64,000 nucleotides of DNA from DASSFG01 sp035547915 (GCA_035547915.1 DASZTS010000023.1:310001-374000); one strand, 5' to 3'; shown: positions 46,501-55,150, counted from the stretch's first letter. Numbers and translations: made by a program. Notes: a model not told the origin generated them from the sequence alone.

Positions 46501-49500
46501 AGCGCGGGCAAGGCCGCGCCGTAGACCTTGGTCTGATCGTCGGCGGTGATCGTCAGCCCGGCGGGCGTGACAGTCAGCGACCCGGCTACGTAACCGATCG
46601 CGTAATCGCTATCGGCCACGGCGCCGCTCGCAGTAATTGTGTAGGGATTGCCGGAAACGTGGCTGGCGGTCGTGGCCGTCGTCGTGAGCGTCGGCGCGGT
46701 GGTCACGACGGCGTCGGTGTCGCCGTTGACGAAGCCGGCATAGCTGGCCGTCAGCGTGGGCAAGGCCGCTCCGTAGACCTTGGTCTGATCGTCGGCGGTG
46801 ATCGTCAACGTGGCGGGCGTTACCGTCAGCGAACCGGGCTGATAGCTGATCGTGTAATCGCTATCGACGGCGCCGTTGGCGGTGACGATGTAAGGATTGC
46901 CGGAAACGTGGCTGGCCGCGGTGGCCGTCGTCGTGATCGTCGGCGGGGTCGTCAAGCTGGCCGCGCTATCGCCATTGACGAAGCCGGAGTAGCTGGCCGT
47001 CAGCGCGGGCAAGGCCGCGCCGTAGAGCTTGGACTGATCGTCGGCGGTGATCGTCAGCCCGGCGGGCGTGACGGTCAGCGCGCCGGCTACATAACTGATC
47101 GCGTAGTCGGCATCGGCCACGGCGCCGCTGGCAGTAATCGTGTAGGGATTTCCGGAAACGTGGCTGGCGGTCGTGGCCGTCGTCATGAGCGTCGGCGCGG
47201 TGGTCACGACGGCGTCGGTGTCGCCGTTGACGAGGCCGGAATAGCTGGCCGTCAGCGTGGGCAAGGCCGCGCCATAGACCTTGGTCTGATCGTCGGCGGT
47301 GATTGTCAACGTGGCGGGCGTTACTGTCAGCGAACCGGGCTGATAGCTGATCGTGTAGTCACTATCGACGGCCCCGCTGGCGGTGATGGTGTAGGGATTG
47401 CCGGAAACGTGGCTGGCAGCCGTGGCGGTGGTTGTGAGCGTCGGCGGGGTCGTCAAGCTGCTCGCGTTATCCCCGTTGACGAAGCCGGAATAACTGGCCG
47501 TCAGCGTGGGCACGGGATCGCCATAGACCTTCGTCTTATCGTCGGCCGTGATCGTCAACGCCGCGGGCGTGACGGTCAGCGCACCGGCCACATAACTGAT
47601 CGTGTAGTCGCTATCGACGGCGCCGCTGGCGGTGATGGTGTAAGGATTGCCGGAAACGTGGCTGGCAGCCGTGGCCGTCGTCGTGAGCGTCGGCGGGGCC
47701 GTCAAGCTGCTCACGCTATCGCCGTTGACGAAGCCGGAGTAACTGGCCGTCAGCGTGGGCACGGGATCGCCATAGACCTTCGTCTTATCGTCGGCCGTGA
47801 TCGTCAACGCCGCGGGCGTCACCGTCAGCGAACCGGGCTGATAGCTGATCGTGTAGTCTGCATCAACGGCGCCGCTAGCAGTAATTGTGTAGGGATTTCC
47901 GGAAACGTGGCTGGCAGCCGTGGCCGTCGTCGTGAGCGTCGGCGGGGTCATCAAGCTGCTCGCGCCATCGCCGTTGACGAAGCCGGAATAACTGGCCGTA
48001 AGCGTAGGCAACGCCGCGCCGTAGACTTCGGTCTTGTCGTCGGCCGTGATCGTCAGCGAGACAGGATCGACGGTTAGCGCACCGGCCACGTACCTGATCG
48101 TGTAGTCTGCATCAACGGCGCCGCTGGCGGTGATGGTGTAGGGATTGCCCGAAACGTGGCTGCTGGCCGTGGCCGTCGTCGAAAGTGCCGGCGCCGTCGC
48201 TAAGTTGGCCGCAGTGTCGCCATTCACGAAGCCGGCGTAACTGGCCGTGAGCGTCGGCAAGGCCGCTCCATAAAGCTTGCTCTGGTCGTCGGCGGTAATG
48301 GACAACAGGGCGGGCGTGACGGTCAGCGCCCCGGCCACATAACTGATCGTGTAATCGTTATCGACCGCGCCGCTGGCGGTGATGGTGTAGGGATTGCCCG
48401 AAACGTGGCTGCCGGCCGTGGCCGTCGTCGAAAGCGTCGGCGCCTTCGCGAAGCTGGCGGCAGTGTCGCCATTCACGAAGCCGGAGTAACTGGCCGTGAG
48501 CGTCGGCAAGGCCGCTCCATAAACTTTGCTCTGGTCGTCGGCCGTGATGGTCAACGGCGCCGGTGTGACATTGATTCCGACGTGCGCCGTAATCGTCGCG
48601 TCGTTGCCGTCAGGCGTGAAGGTCACGTTCAGCGTCTGATTTTGCCCGGCGTGCAGGGCGGCGCCGTTGGCCGGCGTCGAGCCGTCGGCCAGCGTGTAAC
48701 TGAAACTGCCGGGCACATTGGCAACGGCGTCGAGCTGCGTCGCGCCCAATAGAGCGCCGTAAGTGATGTCCCGCGGGTTGTTCCAGACAATCACGGGCGC
48801 GGACAACACATCGATGGAGCCGTTGATGACCGTGCCCGCGATATCCGCCGTCCCCGTATAGAGGTGCAGGCCGTTCAAATCGAGCGTGGCGCCGGCCGGC
48901 ACAACGACCTCGTTGGCGTACACGGCTTCAGGATGTCCACCGCCTGAATTGACCGACCGATCGACAAGCCGAACGTAACCATTGGGGGCCACAGCGAGCG
49001 TACCGTAGGCGAAATTGTTGATAAAGCCGGCGGCGACCGCTCCCAGATCCTGGCTCATCGCCTCCAGCAACTCGGGCGCGACGGAAGATGTGTCGGGTTC
49101 GTCCAGCAAGGTCGTGCCCACGGGCGTGAACAAGCTTGGGTTTGTCACGGTTCCCAACAGATTGCCGGTGACGATCACGGTACTGTTGGCGGAGCTATTG
49201 AGCGAGCTGGCGCCATCGAACGATACGCCGGGCACCGATAGCGTGCCGCCGTTAACCGCGGCTAACGTTCCTTCGTTGGTCAGGCCGGCCGGCGAGACAG
49301 CTAGCGTGCCGCCGGGGACGTCGGCCTCGATCGTGCCTTGATTGTCCAACAGCTCGTCGCCGTGGTCGTCCACGATCTGGCCGGTTCCGTGGAGGGTCGT
49401 GCCTGGCGCTACCGTCAGCGTCATTGGCCCGTTCGCGCCGTCCAGGTTGACGACGGCGTTGTTGCCGCCGAGCGCCAACTGTCCGCTGCCGGAGACTGTC

Positions 49501-50771
49501 TGGCTGCCGTTGAAATAGAGTTGGTTGCCGTCGCCCACCTCCAACGTGCCATTCAGCTTCAAACCATCCGAGATGGTCAAACCTTGTCCGGCGCTCGATT
49601 CCACGAGGTTGTCGACGGCGAAATAGGTGGGGGTGTTTATCCCGAAATCGCCATTTTGCGAAGACCGAAGACTGAAGACGAGACTTTCAGATCCGGCTAA
49701 GGAGCTGAGATCAATGGTGTGCCATTGATTGAGAATGTCAGTCCCTTTCGCCAGATCGTAAGTTACCTCACCCACCTCGCTGCCAGTGGTACCGGCAGTG
49801 CCGTCCGCGTTGTCGCCGTAGGGGGCGTTGTAGCCAGTGATGTCGAGTTCGAGGTAATCATTAGGGCCGAATTTATTTTCAAACTGGTCGCCGTTCTTCA
49901 TCGACAAGTAGGCGTACGTCGTATTGGTGACCTGAATGGACGAGGGATTTACCCCCGTCGGCAAGTTGATCCACGAGTCGCCCGGTTGATCTGGATTTGT
50001 ATTGGTTTCGTTGCCGAACGTGTAAGCTACCGCGTAAGTTTTAGATCCGTCGGCACCCCCACCGGTGATGGCGCTGTATTGATTCGTGTAATCTGGATTC
50101 GTCGTGTCGGTCGTGCTCGAAATCGCCCAGCCATACCAAGCGTCGTAGGTCGAATCGTAATTATTGTTGAACGAGGTTCCGTTAGTGGTAAAGTCGCCGC
50201 TCGTACCCGCGTTGTTGGTGAAGTAGCCGTTGAGAACGTTGTTGTTATCGTAGTAAGGATTCGCTAGCGGCTCGAAGTTTTCGAAGTCTATCGTCGTGGG
50301 GTTTGGCTTCGCGACGCTTAAGTTCGCATCGAGCGTCACGCCGTCGAGCTTTCCTCCGGTCGCGGTGATTCCCTGTCCGCCGCTGCCCGGCTTGACCGTG
50401 GCGCCGGCCAAGGTGGCGCCGGCGTCAAGCGTGAAAGTGTTGTCGACCTCAACCGTGCCCGATACGGTCAGCGTGCCGCCCGACAGATCCAAGGGACTGG
50501 AGGAGACAAGGCTGTGGATTGAATCGGCCCCGGAAGCATGAGCGACGGTCACGCCGGCCGGGGCGTTGATCACCACGTCGTCGGTCGGTCCCGGCAGCGC
50601 GTGGCTGCTCCAATTGGCGGGATCGCTCCACGATGTGCCATCGCCGCCACCGGTCCAATCGACGATGGCTAGCAGGCGCCGCGCTTCGAGGATCTCGGGT
50701 TGCCGCCGCCGCATGCGCGGCTTGCATGGAGTTTTGCTCGGCTTTCGTCCAAAAAAACGTGACAGTCGCAT
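43542..50771 (-). CDS. Giant surface protein: LE.R..LLA N-terminus, 16 MBG repeats, DUF4214 tail
   Basis: About 2,409 residues, predicted exported. N-terminus: a basic start (RFFGRKPSKTPCKP, RMRRRQ), then LEARRLLA at residues ~28-35, a planctomycete sorting/anchor-like signature. Residues ~40-730 form beta-helix/autotransporter-like blocks (WSDPANWS, TLTVSGTVEVDNTFTL). From ~737 to ~2070 run 16 MBG-type repeats of ~83 residues (LTITADDQTKVYG...). A cadherin-like unit (NGVLANDTGPG) follows, then DUF4214 repeats to the end (LNRAPDPAGLQYW and four similar). Of two near ATGs I prefer 50771 with AGG upstream; 50783 is possible. The gene sits 39 bp after a pseudopilin-like peptide ORF under a cobalamin riboswitch. 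Role likely adhesion. Confidence 0.9.
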   Translation of the reverse strand: MRLSRFFGRKPSKTPCKPRMRRRQPEILEARRLLAIVDWTGGGDGTSWSDPANWSSHALPGPTDDVVINAPAGVTVAHASGADSIHSLVSSSPLDLSGGTLTVSGTVEVDNTFTLDAGATLAGATVKPGSGGQGITATGGKLDGVTLDANLSVAKPNPTTIDFENFEPLANPYYDNNNVLNGYFTNNAGTSGDFTTNGTSFNNNYDSTYDAWYGWAISSTTDTTNPDYTNQYSAITGGGADGSKTYAVAYTFGNETNTNPDQPGDSWINLPTGVNPSSIQVTNTTYAYLSMKNGDQFENKFGPNDYLELDITGYNAPYGDNADGTAGTTGSEVGEVTYDLAKGTDILNQWHTIDLSSLAGSESLVFSLRSSQNGDFGINTPTYFAVDNLVESSAGQGLTISDGLKLNGTLEVGDGNQLYFNGSQTVSGSGQLALGGNNAVVNLDGANGPMTLTVAPGTTLHGTGQIVDDHGDELLDNQGTIEADVPGGTLAVSPAGLTNEGTLAAVNGGTLSVPGVSFDGASSLNSSANSTVIVTGNLLGTVTNPSLFTPVGTTLLDEPDTSSVAPELLEAMSQDLGAVAAGFINNFAYGTLAVAPNGYVRLVDRSVNSGGGHPEAVYANEVVVPAGATLDLNGLHLYTGTADIAGTVINGSIDVLSAPVIVWNNPRDITYGALLGATQLDAVANVPGSFSYTLADGSTPANGAALHAGQNQTLNVTFTPDGNDATITAHVGINVTPAPLTITADDQSKVYGAALPTLTASYSGFVNGDTAASFAKAPTLSTTATAGSHVSGNPYTITASGAVDNDYTISYVAGALTVTPALLSITADDQSKLYGAALPTLTASYAGFVNGDTAANLATAPALSTTATASSHVSGNPYTITASGAVDADYTIRYVAGALTVDPVSLTITADDKTEVYGAALPTLTASYSGFVNGDGASSLMTPPTLTTTATAASHVSGNPYTITASGAVDADYTISYQPGSLTVTPAALTITADDKTKVYGDPVPTLTASYSGFVNGDSVSSLTAPPTLTTTATAASHVSGNPYTITASGAVDSDYTISYVAGALTVTPAALTITADDKTKVYGDPVPTLTASYSGFVNGDNASSLTTPPTLTTTATAASHVSGNPYTITASGAVDSDYTISYQPGSLTVTPATLTITADDQTKVYGAALPTLTASYSGLVNGDTDAVVTTAPTLMTTATTASHVSGNPYTITASGAVADADYAISYVAGALTVTPAGLTITADDQSKLYGAALPALTASYSGFVNGDSAASLTTPPTITTTATAASHVSGNPYIVTANGAVDSDYTISYQPGSLTVTPATLTITADDQTKVYGAALPTLTASYAGFVNGDTDAVVTTAPTLTTTATTASHVSGNPYTITASGAVADSDYAIGYVAGSLTVTPAGLTITADDQTKVYGAALPALTASYSGFVNGDTAASLTTPPTLTTTATAASHVSGNPYIITANGAVDSDYTISYVPGALTVTPAALTITANDQSKAYGAALPTLTASYSGFVNGDTAVSLTTAPTLTTAATAASHVSGNPYTITASGTVDSDYTISYQPGSLTVTPATLTITADDQTKVYGAALPALTASYSGLVNGDTDAVVTTAPRLTTTATAASHVSGNPYTITASGAVADGDYAISYVAGSLTVTPAGLTITADDQTKVYGAALPALTASYSGFVNGDTAANLTTPPTLTTTATAASHVSGNPYIVTANDAVDRDYTISYVPGALTVTPASLTITADDKGKVYGADLPMLTASYSGFVNGDSASSLTTKPTLTTTATAASHVSGNPYTITPSGAVDSDYTISYQPGSLTVTPATLTITADDQGKVYGAGLPTLTASYAGLVNGDTDAVVTTAPTLTTTATTASHVSGNPYTITASGAVADADYAISYLAGSLTVTPAGLTITADDQTKVYGAALPALTASYSGFVNGDTAASLTTPPTLTTTATAASHVSGNPYIITANGAADSDYTISYAPGALTVTPAALTVTADDKTKITGTANPPLTATITGFVNGDTASAVSGAAGLTTTATTASPTGTYPIVAALGTLSDPDYTFGFKNGTLTIATNLHGAFAPKDDLYVIGSGTVSIPAANGVLANDTGPGQLTALAGEMTGAQGGTFVVNADGSFTFTPGSNFPGYDSTRITVSDTSGHTGTETLTVLSQHAGLVWKFYESVLNRAPDPAGLQYWINVLDNGGQTGQIAVGFFESTELLDKIITGYYEDYLLRAPDPVGLSYWVGIWQTTGEPEQIKAGFADSPEFFNSAGGTPQDWITALYQRILDRAPDPIGESYWLGVYQQQTAASVDPATVRNQIALGFFDSAESYTDDVTGWFEEYLFRAPTAVEQAYFQGQMEAGATDRTIEQEITNLQEYANNPPTPAAGTAAELPDYFPTTAQSQTAAKDAFFAGL
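44558..48560 (-). repeat. Tandem array of 16 MBG-type coding repeats (~249 bp each)
   Basis: Sixteen in-frame units of ~83 codons. Each has TADDQ/K-x-K-VYG, LTASYSGFVNGD, SHVSGNPY and DYTISY. The last unit (TGTANPPLTAT) is the most divergent. Units 7-15 show a three-unit period: TLTIT...AVADxDYAI, GLTIT...YI(I/V)TANGA, then A/SLTIT units. This indicates duplication of ~750-bp blocks. The near-identity makes this the most likely place for assembly errors. Confidence 0.93.
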
Positions 50772-50810
50772 GGTTTGCCTCATCGGCGGTCGGTTAGGGT
50801 GCAGCGTGAA

Positions 50811-50921
50811 CTAGGCGATGCAAGAGCAAGCTACGAGAAGCCCGGTGATGGTGATCACCACGAGCAATTCGACGAGAGTCATGCCGCGTGCAACGCAGCG
50901 CTGCGGTACGCGCATCTCCAT
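50811..50921 (-). CDS. 36-residue pseudopilin-like peptide
   Basis: A short frame with a full prepilin peptidase signature: basic leader, then G13|MTLVELLVVITITGLL, then stop after CSCIA. The hydrophobic helix of a type IV pilin/pseudopilin is present, but nothing follows it. It lies ~130 nt after the cobalamin riboswitch and 28-40 bp before the giant gene, same strand. It may be a leader peptide, a remnant of a DUF1559-type pseudopilin gene, or a real tiny membrane protein. SD is weak. Confidence 0.55.
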   Translation of the reverse strand: MEMRVPQRCVARGMTLVELLVVITITGLLVACSCIA

Positions 50922-51053
50922 CGAGAGAAACTTTCTGCCGGCGTCGGGCAAATAGGGGCCGGCCTCCACGCTCACGCCGGAGACACTGGGCGCGGGAAAG
51001 CATTTGCGACCATGCCTGCCGAATGCTTGAGGCCGAAGCATCGAACCAGTACA

Positions 51054-51244
51054 TCGACAGGCAGGTTTTCTGGCTTACGGCTTAACGCGGCCCGAAGCTC
51101 CTTCCCACAATCAGCCCTTAAGAGAACCGATCGCAGTGGCTTGTACTTCGTGACCTTGCCGATTACAGCAGCGGCCCTGCAACGGATTTGCACCGTTTTC
51201 CCTTTTCACCCTGCTTTCAAAAACGAAGGCAGGGAACCTGTCGA
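51054..51244 (-). ncRNA. Cobalamin riboswitch
   Basis: Reading the minus strand: P1 arms TCGACAGG (51244-51237) and CCTGTCGA (51061-51054) pair perfectly. Between them lie the conserved AAAAGGGAAAACGGTGCAAA and TCCGTTGCAGG core, a CTGTAATCGG segment, and the B12-box AGCCAGAAAACCTGCC near the 3' end. These are diagnostic of the cobalamin (RF00174-type) aptamer. It starts a transcript leading to the pseudopilin-like peptide and the giant surface protein. No intrinsic terminator is visible in the next 130 nt, so translational control is more likely. Known family: bound adenosyl- or hydroxocobalamin usually represses. Confidence 0.9.
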
Positions 51245-51252
51245 GGGATTGC

Positions 51253-51280
51253 AGTTTACCAGCGTAAGATGAGTCGTCAA
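51253..51280 (-). promoter_or_regulatory. Promoter for the riboswitch transcript
   Basis: TTGACG (51280-51275) and TAAACT (51258-51253) spaced 16 bp on the minus strand. Transcription would start at ~51246, right at the riboswitch P1 stem (51244), which supports both assignments. Confidence 0.6.
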
Positions 51281-51526
51281 GCCAGCCGCCGACGGGGCAG
51301 TGCCCCACCGCAGCAACGCATCGCCCGCCATCGGTGGCAAATTCCTTCCGGTATGGCTGCCATCCGTTTCGGCGCGGAGCGGTGGGCGATTTTGCTCGAC
51401 CGTTGTCGATTCGGCGGGTTGCTTGCACGAGTCGCTCGCGGCGTGCAAAATCGGCGCTGGCCGTTCCGCGCGATAAGGCGCGGCTGCCACGCCGTTCGGA
51501 TTCTCGCTGCCACAAGGAACCGCTCT

Positions 51527-52942
51527 GTGTCTCGCCATCGGATATGCATCGCCTGTGTCATCGTCTTATTGGCAGCGCCGGCCCAGGGGGAGCCGCCGGT
51601 CGGCTCACCACGACGCACACGCGACGTAGAGATCATCGAGCGCGTCGGGCCGAGCGTTGTCGCTCTGTTCAGCGAACAGAAAGACCATAATTGGACGTCC
51701 GGCAGTGGTTCGATCATCCACGCGAGCGGTTACATCCTGACGAACGATCACGTCGTTCAGGATCGCCAAGGCGTGGTCTTGGTGCGTGGCCTGCCGCCGT
51801 TGCCGTTTCGCACGGTCGGCCGCTTGTGGGAAAAGGATCTGGCGATCGTCAAAGTCGACGCGCCACGGCCGCTCGTGGCCGTGCGGTTGGGTCGCAGCCA
51901 TGATATCGCCACCGGCGAGCCAATCCTGGCCGGCGGAAATCCGGGCGGACGCGGCATCGTCTTCTCATCGGGCATCGTCAGTTCGGCCGACGTCATGCCC
52001 GGTACCTCGGCACTCGCCATGATGTACTTCCCCGACGATGCCCGCGATCGCTTCATCCAGTTCGACGCGGCCTCCAATCCGGGCAACTCGGGCGGCCCGT
52101 TGATCAACGCCGACGGAGACCAGGTAGCCGTGGTCACCGCCAAGATCCTGACGGAGCAGGCCATCAACTACGCCATACCGATCGACCGCGCACGGCAATC
52201 GATCAACGACCTGTTGCTGCCCGAGGCACGCGGGAACTTCTGGACGGGCATTCAGTTGAAGATGGCCTCGGCGGCCATCGAGCGCATCGCCGACGAAAGC
52301 CCCGCCGCGGCGGCAGGTCTTAGACCGGGCGATGTCGTCACGGCGGTCGGCAACCAACCCATCGCGGACGACATCGACTTCCTGATCGCACTCGTCGGCC
52401 AAAAGAAGGGCGACAAACTCTCGGTCACCATCTTGCGGGAGGACGAGAAGCAGACCGTGTCGCTCGCATTGGATGAATACCCGACCAAGGCCGGCCTGTC
52501 GTCGGAAGGCAAACGTGCGGGCCTGCGCTATCGGGTGTATGGTGGTCGTTTCGGCAAGTTTCCCGACACCAAGCAACTCAAGGTTCTCGACGAGGGGATT
52601 GTTGCGGAACCCCGACTGGACAAGATTCCCAACCTGCCGGAAGACAACTACGCGCTCGCGCTTGACGGCTTTATCGAGATCCCTGCCGATGGCGTTTGGT
52701 CGGCGGCTATCGGTTCGGACGACGGCAGCCGTCTATACGTCGACGGCGAATTGTTGGCGGACAACGACGGCGCCCATCCCATGCAGTGGTCGAGCGGTCG
52801 GCGAAGATGGAAGAAGGGACTTCACTCGGTGAGAATCGAGTTTTTCGAAGCGACGGGCGAAGCCGACCTGCAAGTCGCCCTCGTCCGCGACGGTTCGAGC
52901 GAGCGGTTGCAACCAGCCTATTTCACCGACGGCGAGAAGTGA
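51527..52942 (+). CDS. HtrA-like serine protease with PDZ and PA14-like C-terminus
   Basis: 471 residues from GTG 51527 (AAGGA ~10 nt upstream). Signal peptide (IACVIVLLAAPAQG). Trypsin-like domain: catalytic His75 (TNDHVV), Asp104 (EKDLAIVKVD) and Ser188 (NPGNSGGP). A PDZ domain (~245-330) with GLRPGDVVTAVGNQPI follows. The last ~120 residues (NYALALDGFIEIPADGVW, IGSDDGSRLYVDGELL) match a PA14-type carbohydrate-binding fold rather than a second PDZ. Likely a periplasmic protease that binds glycan. ADH gene starts 1 nt after its stop. Confidence 0.85.
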   Translation: MSRHRICIACVIVLLAAPAQGEPPVGSPRRTRDVEIIERVGPSVVALFSEQKDHNWTSGSGSIIHASGYILTNDHVVQDRQGVVLVRGLPPLPFRTVGRLWEKDLAIVKVDAPRPLVAVRLGRSHDIATGEPILAGGNPGGRGIVFSSGIVSSADVMPGTSALAMMYFPDDARDRFIQFDAASNPGNSGGPLINADGDQVAVVTAKILTEQAINYAIPIDRARQSINDLLLPEARGNFWTGIQLKMASAAIERIADESPAAAAGLRPGDVVTAVGNQPIADDIDFLIALVGQKKGDKLSVTILREDEKQTVSLALDEYPTKAGLSSEGKRAGLRYRVYGGRFGKFPDTKQLKVLDEGIVAEPRLDKIPNLPEDNYALALDGFIEIPADGVWSAAIGSDDGSRLYVDGELLADNDGAHPMQWSSGRRRWKKGLHSVRIEFFEATGEADLQVALVRDGSSERLQPAYFTDGEK

Positions 52943-52943
52943 C

Positions 52944-53972
52944 GTGCGCGCGGCGGTTCTGGAAGAGATCGGTAAGCCGCTCTGCCTGAGCGATGTGGCA
53001 GACCCTGTGCTGGCGCGCGACGAGGTGCTCGTCGAAACGCGCGCCTGCGGAATCTGCCGCACCGATCTGCACATCCAGGATGGGCTGGCCTATGTGCCGC
53101 GCCTGCCTCACATCCTGGGACACGAACCGGCTGGCGTGGTCGTCGACGTGGGGTGCGACGTCACATCGCCGAAGATCGGCGAGCCGGTCGTACCACATCT
53201 CTTCGTCGCCGATCGCGATTGTCGCTACACGCGCGCCGGCCGGCACGCGCAGGCACTTCACCTGCGAGGCATTCTCGGCGTCAGCCTGCCCGGCGGCTTC
53301 GCCCGATATTTCAAAGCCCCTGCCCGCAATCTTCTGGTCGTACCCGAAGGCGTGCCTTTCGATCTCGCGGGACTGACGAGCTGCGCCGTCATTACGGCCG
53401 TGCATGCGTTTCGGCAGGCGGAGCTTGGACCGCTCGACACCGCGATTGTGCTCGGCGCCGGCGGCATCGGCCTGATACTGGTGCAGTTGCTCCGCGCGGC
53501 GGGGGTGCGCACGGCGGCCGTCGACATCTCGCCTGCCAACCTCGAACAGGCCCGTCGGGCGGGCGCGGAAGTAACCGCGTTGTTCGATGCTCCCGACTCG
53601 CTGGAATGCTTACGCGAGTTGGCCGGCGCGGGAAAGGACGGCGTGGACTGTGTGTTCGAATTGGTGGGGCGAGCCGCAACGATGCAGTTCGCCGCTGCCG
53701 TCGCGGCCCGCGGCGGACGCATCATCGTGATCGGCGAAGAGGCTGAGTTTCCTGCCGTCGACACGATCACGCTTGCTCAACGAGAGCTACAGATCATCGG
53801 ATCGCGCAACGGCGGGATGCAGGATGCTCGCGACGCCTTGGAATTGCTGGCGCAGGGAGTTCTGCGACCCCCGATTGGCGGCTATTTCTCGTTGGATCGC
53901 ATCAACGAAGCGTTCGATTTCGTCCGCAGTGGCCAGGCGCAAGGCCGCGTCATCATCACGCCCAACGATTAA
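52944..53972 (+). CDS. Zinc-dependent alcohol dehydrogenase-family oxidoreductase
   Basis: 342 residues, MDR superfamily. Catalytic zinc motif CGICRTD (Cys35) and GHEPAG (His60-Glu61). Rossmann GAGGIG at ~171-176 and AAVDIS suggest NAD(P)+. The region where the structural zinc is usually bound (~86-107) has only one Cys instead of four, so that zinc is probably absent. GTG start just after the HtrA stop; substrate unknown. Confidence 0.85.
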   Translation: MRAAVLEEIGKPLCLSDVADPVLARDEVLVETRACGICRTDLHIQDGLAYVPRLPHILGHEPAGVVVDVGCDVTSPKIGEPVVPHLFVADRDCRYTRAGRHAQALHLRGILGVSLPGGFARYFKAPARNLLVVPEGVPFDLAGLTSCAVITAVHAFRQAELGPLDTAIVLGAGGIGLILVQLLRAAGVRTAAVDISPANLEQARRAGAEVTALFDAPDSLECLRELAGAGKDGVDCVFELVGRAATMQFAAAVAARGGRIIVIGEEAEFPAVDTITLAQRELQIIGSRNGGMQDARDALELLAQGVLRPPIGGYFSLDRINEAFDFVRSGQAQGRVIITPND

Positions 53973-53985
53973 AGGCTGAAGAAGC

Positions 53986-55029
53986 ATGCCGACCGTTCAA
54001 GCGACCGTGCTGGAGAGTCTGATCGCTCGCATCTTCCAAGCGTGCGGCGTCGCCGGCGAAGAGGCGAGAATCGTCGCCGACCACCTCGTCGATGCGGAAG
54101 CCTGTGGGCACGTTTCGCACGGGCTGTTGCGAGTCGCGTCGTACGTCGACGCCGTTACCGAGGGGAGGATTGCGGCGGGCGCCAAGCTGCAGGTCATCTC
54201 CGAGTCGCCGGCCGCGGCGGTCCTCGACGGCCAACACGGATTCGGTCAGGTCATGGCCATGCAAGCGATGGGTTTCGCGGTGGCGCTGGCCGAACGGGCC
54301 GGAATCGGCGCGGTCACACTCGTCAATTGCAGCCACACCGGCCGCCTCGGGTGCTACACCGAATGGGCCGCCCGGCGCGGCGTAGCCGCGCTGATGATGG
54401 TGAACAGCGGCGGATGTGGACAGTGGGTCGCGCCTTACGGCGGGATCGCGGGTCGGCTGGCGACGAGCCCGCTGAGCTTCGCCGTGCCGACGGACGGCGA
54501 GGATCCACTCATGCTCGACATGGCCACGAGCGTCGCACCCGAAGGCAAAGTCCGCGCGGCGCAAGTGGCGGGCAAACGTTTGCCCGAGGGGTGGATCATC
54601 GATCATCGAGGCCAACCATCGACAGACCCTGCGGACCTGTACGGTCCCCCGCGGGGCGCTCTGCTTCCGCTCGGCGGCCACAAAGGCTCCGGCTTGGCGA
54701 TGGTGATCGATGCCCTGGCTGGCGGCCTTTCGGGCGCCGGTTGCTGCACCGAAGTTACCGCGCCCATGGGTGGCAAAACCGACGGCGTGTTCATCATCGC
54801 CATCAAGATCGCGGCCTTTCAGCTCTTGTCGACGTACCAAACCCAGATCGGTCAGTTGGTCCGGCACGTCAAGTCATCGCCAGCGGCGTCGGGGTTCTCC
54901 GAGGTATTGGTTGCCGGTGAAATCGAAGCCAAGACGCGACAGGCCCGTCGGCGCGACGGAATTCCTGTCGAACCGGCCACGTGGGACGTTTTGCAGAGCC
55001 TTTCGGAACGGTTTCACTTGGCTCTCTAA
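53986..55029 (+). CDS. Ldh-family (malate/L-lactate type-2) dehydrogenase
   Basis: 347 residues, NAD(P)-dependent oxidoreductase fold distinct from Rossmann LDH. Visible: DHLVDAEACGHVSHGLLR, GQVMAMQAMGFAVALAERAG, NCSHTGRLGCYTEWAARRGVA, LSFAVPTDGEDPLMLDMATS and PLGGHKGSGLAMVIDAL. Substrates in the family include malate, 2,3-diketogulonate and ureidoglycolate; specific one unknown. 13 bp after the ADH gene. Confidence 0.88.
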   Translation: MPTVQATVLESLIARIFQACGVAGEEARIVADHLVDAEACGHVSHGLLRVASYVDAVTEGRIAAGAKLQVISESPAAAVLDGQHGFGQVMAMQAMGFAVALAERAGIGAVTLVNCSHTGRLGCYTEWAARRGVAALMMVNSGGCGQWVAPYGGIAGRLATSPLSFAVPTDGEDPLMLDMATSVAPEGKVRAAQVAGKRLPEGWIIDHRGQPSTDPADLYGPPRGALLPLGGHKGSGLAMVIDALAGGLSGAGCCTEVTAPMGGKTDGVFIIAIKIAAFQLLSTYQTQIGQLVRHVKSSPAASGFSEVLVAGEIEAKTRQARRRDGIPVEPATWDVLQSLSERFHLAL

Positions 55030-55150
55030 CTAAAGCGGCCGACATTCCGCTCGGCACAGCCCGAAAGGGCTGGCACTCGGTGAAATGCACCCACGGCAAG
55101 GACGATAATTCCTTTATGTATCTTGTGGCGGACGCTTGGTGTTTCTTCGC

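Noticed and set aside
45657..48077. An 806-codon open frame on the plus strand
   Set aside because: It is antisense to the MBG array. Its Gly/Arg-rich repeats copy the ~249-bp period of the minus-strand gene, so it is a shadow of the repeat.
44558..48560. CRISPR-like repeat array
   Set aside because: Units are ~249 bp, contiguous and in frame with no unique spacers.
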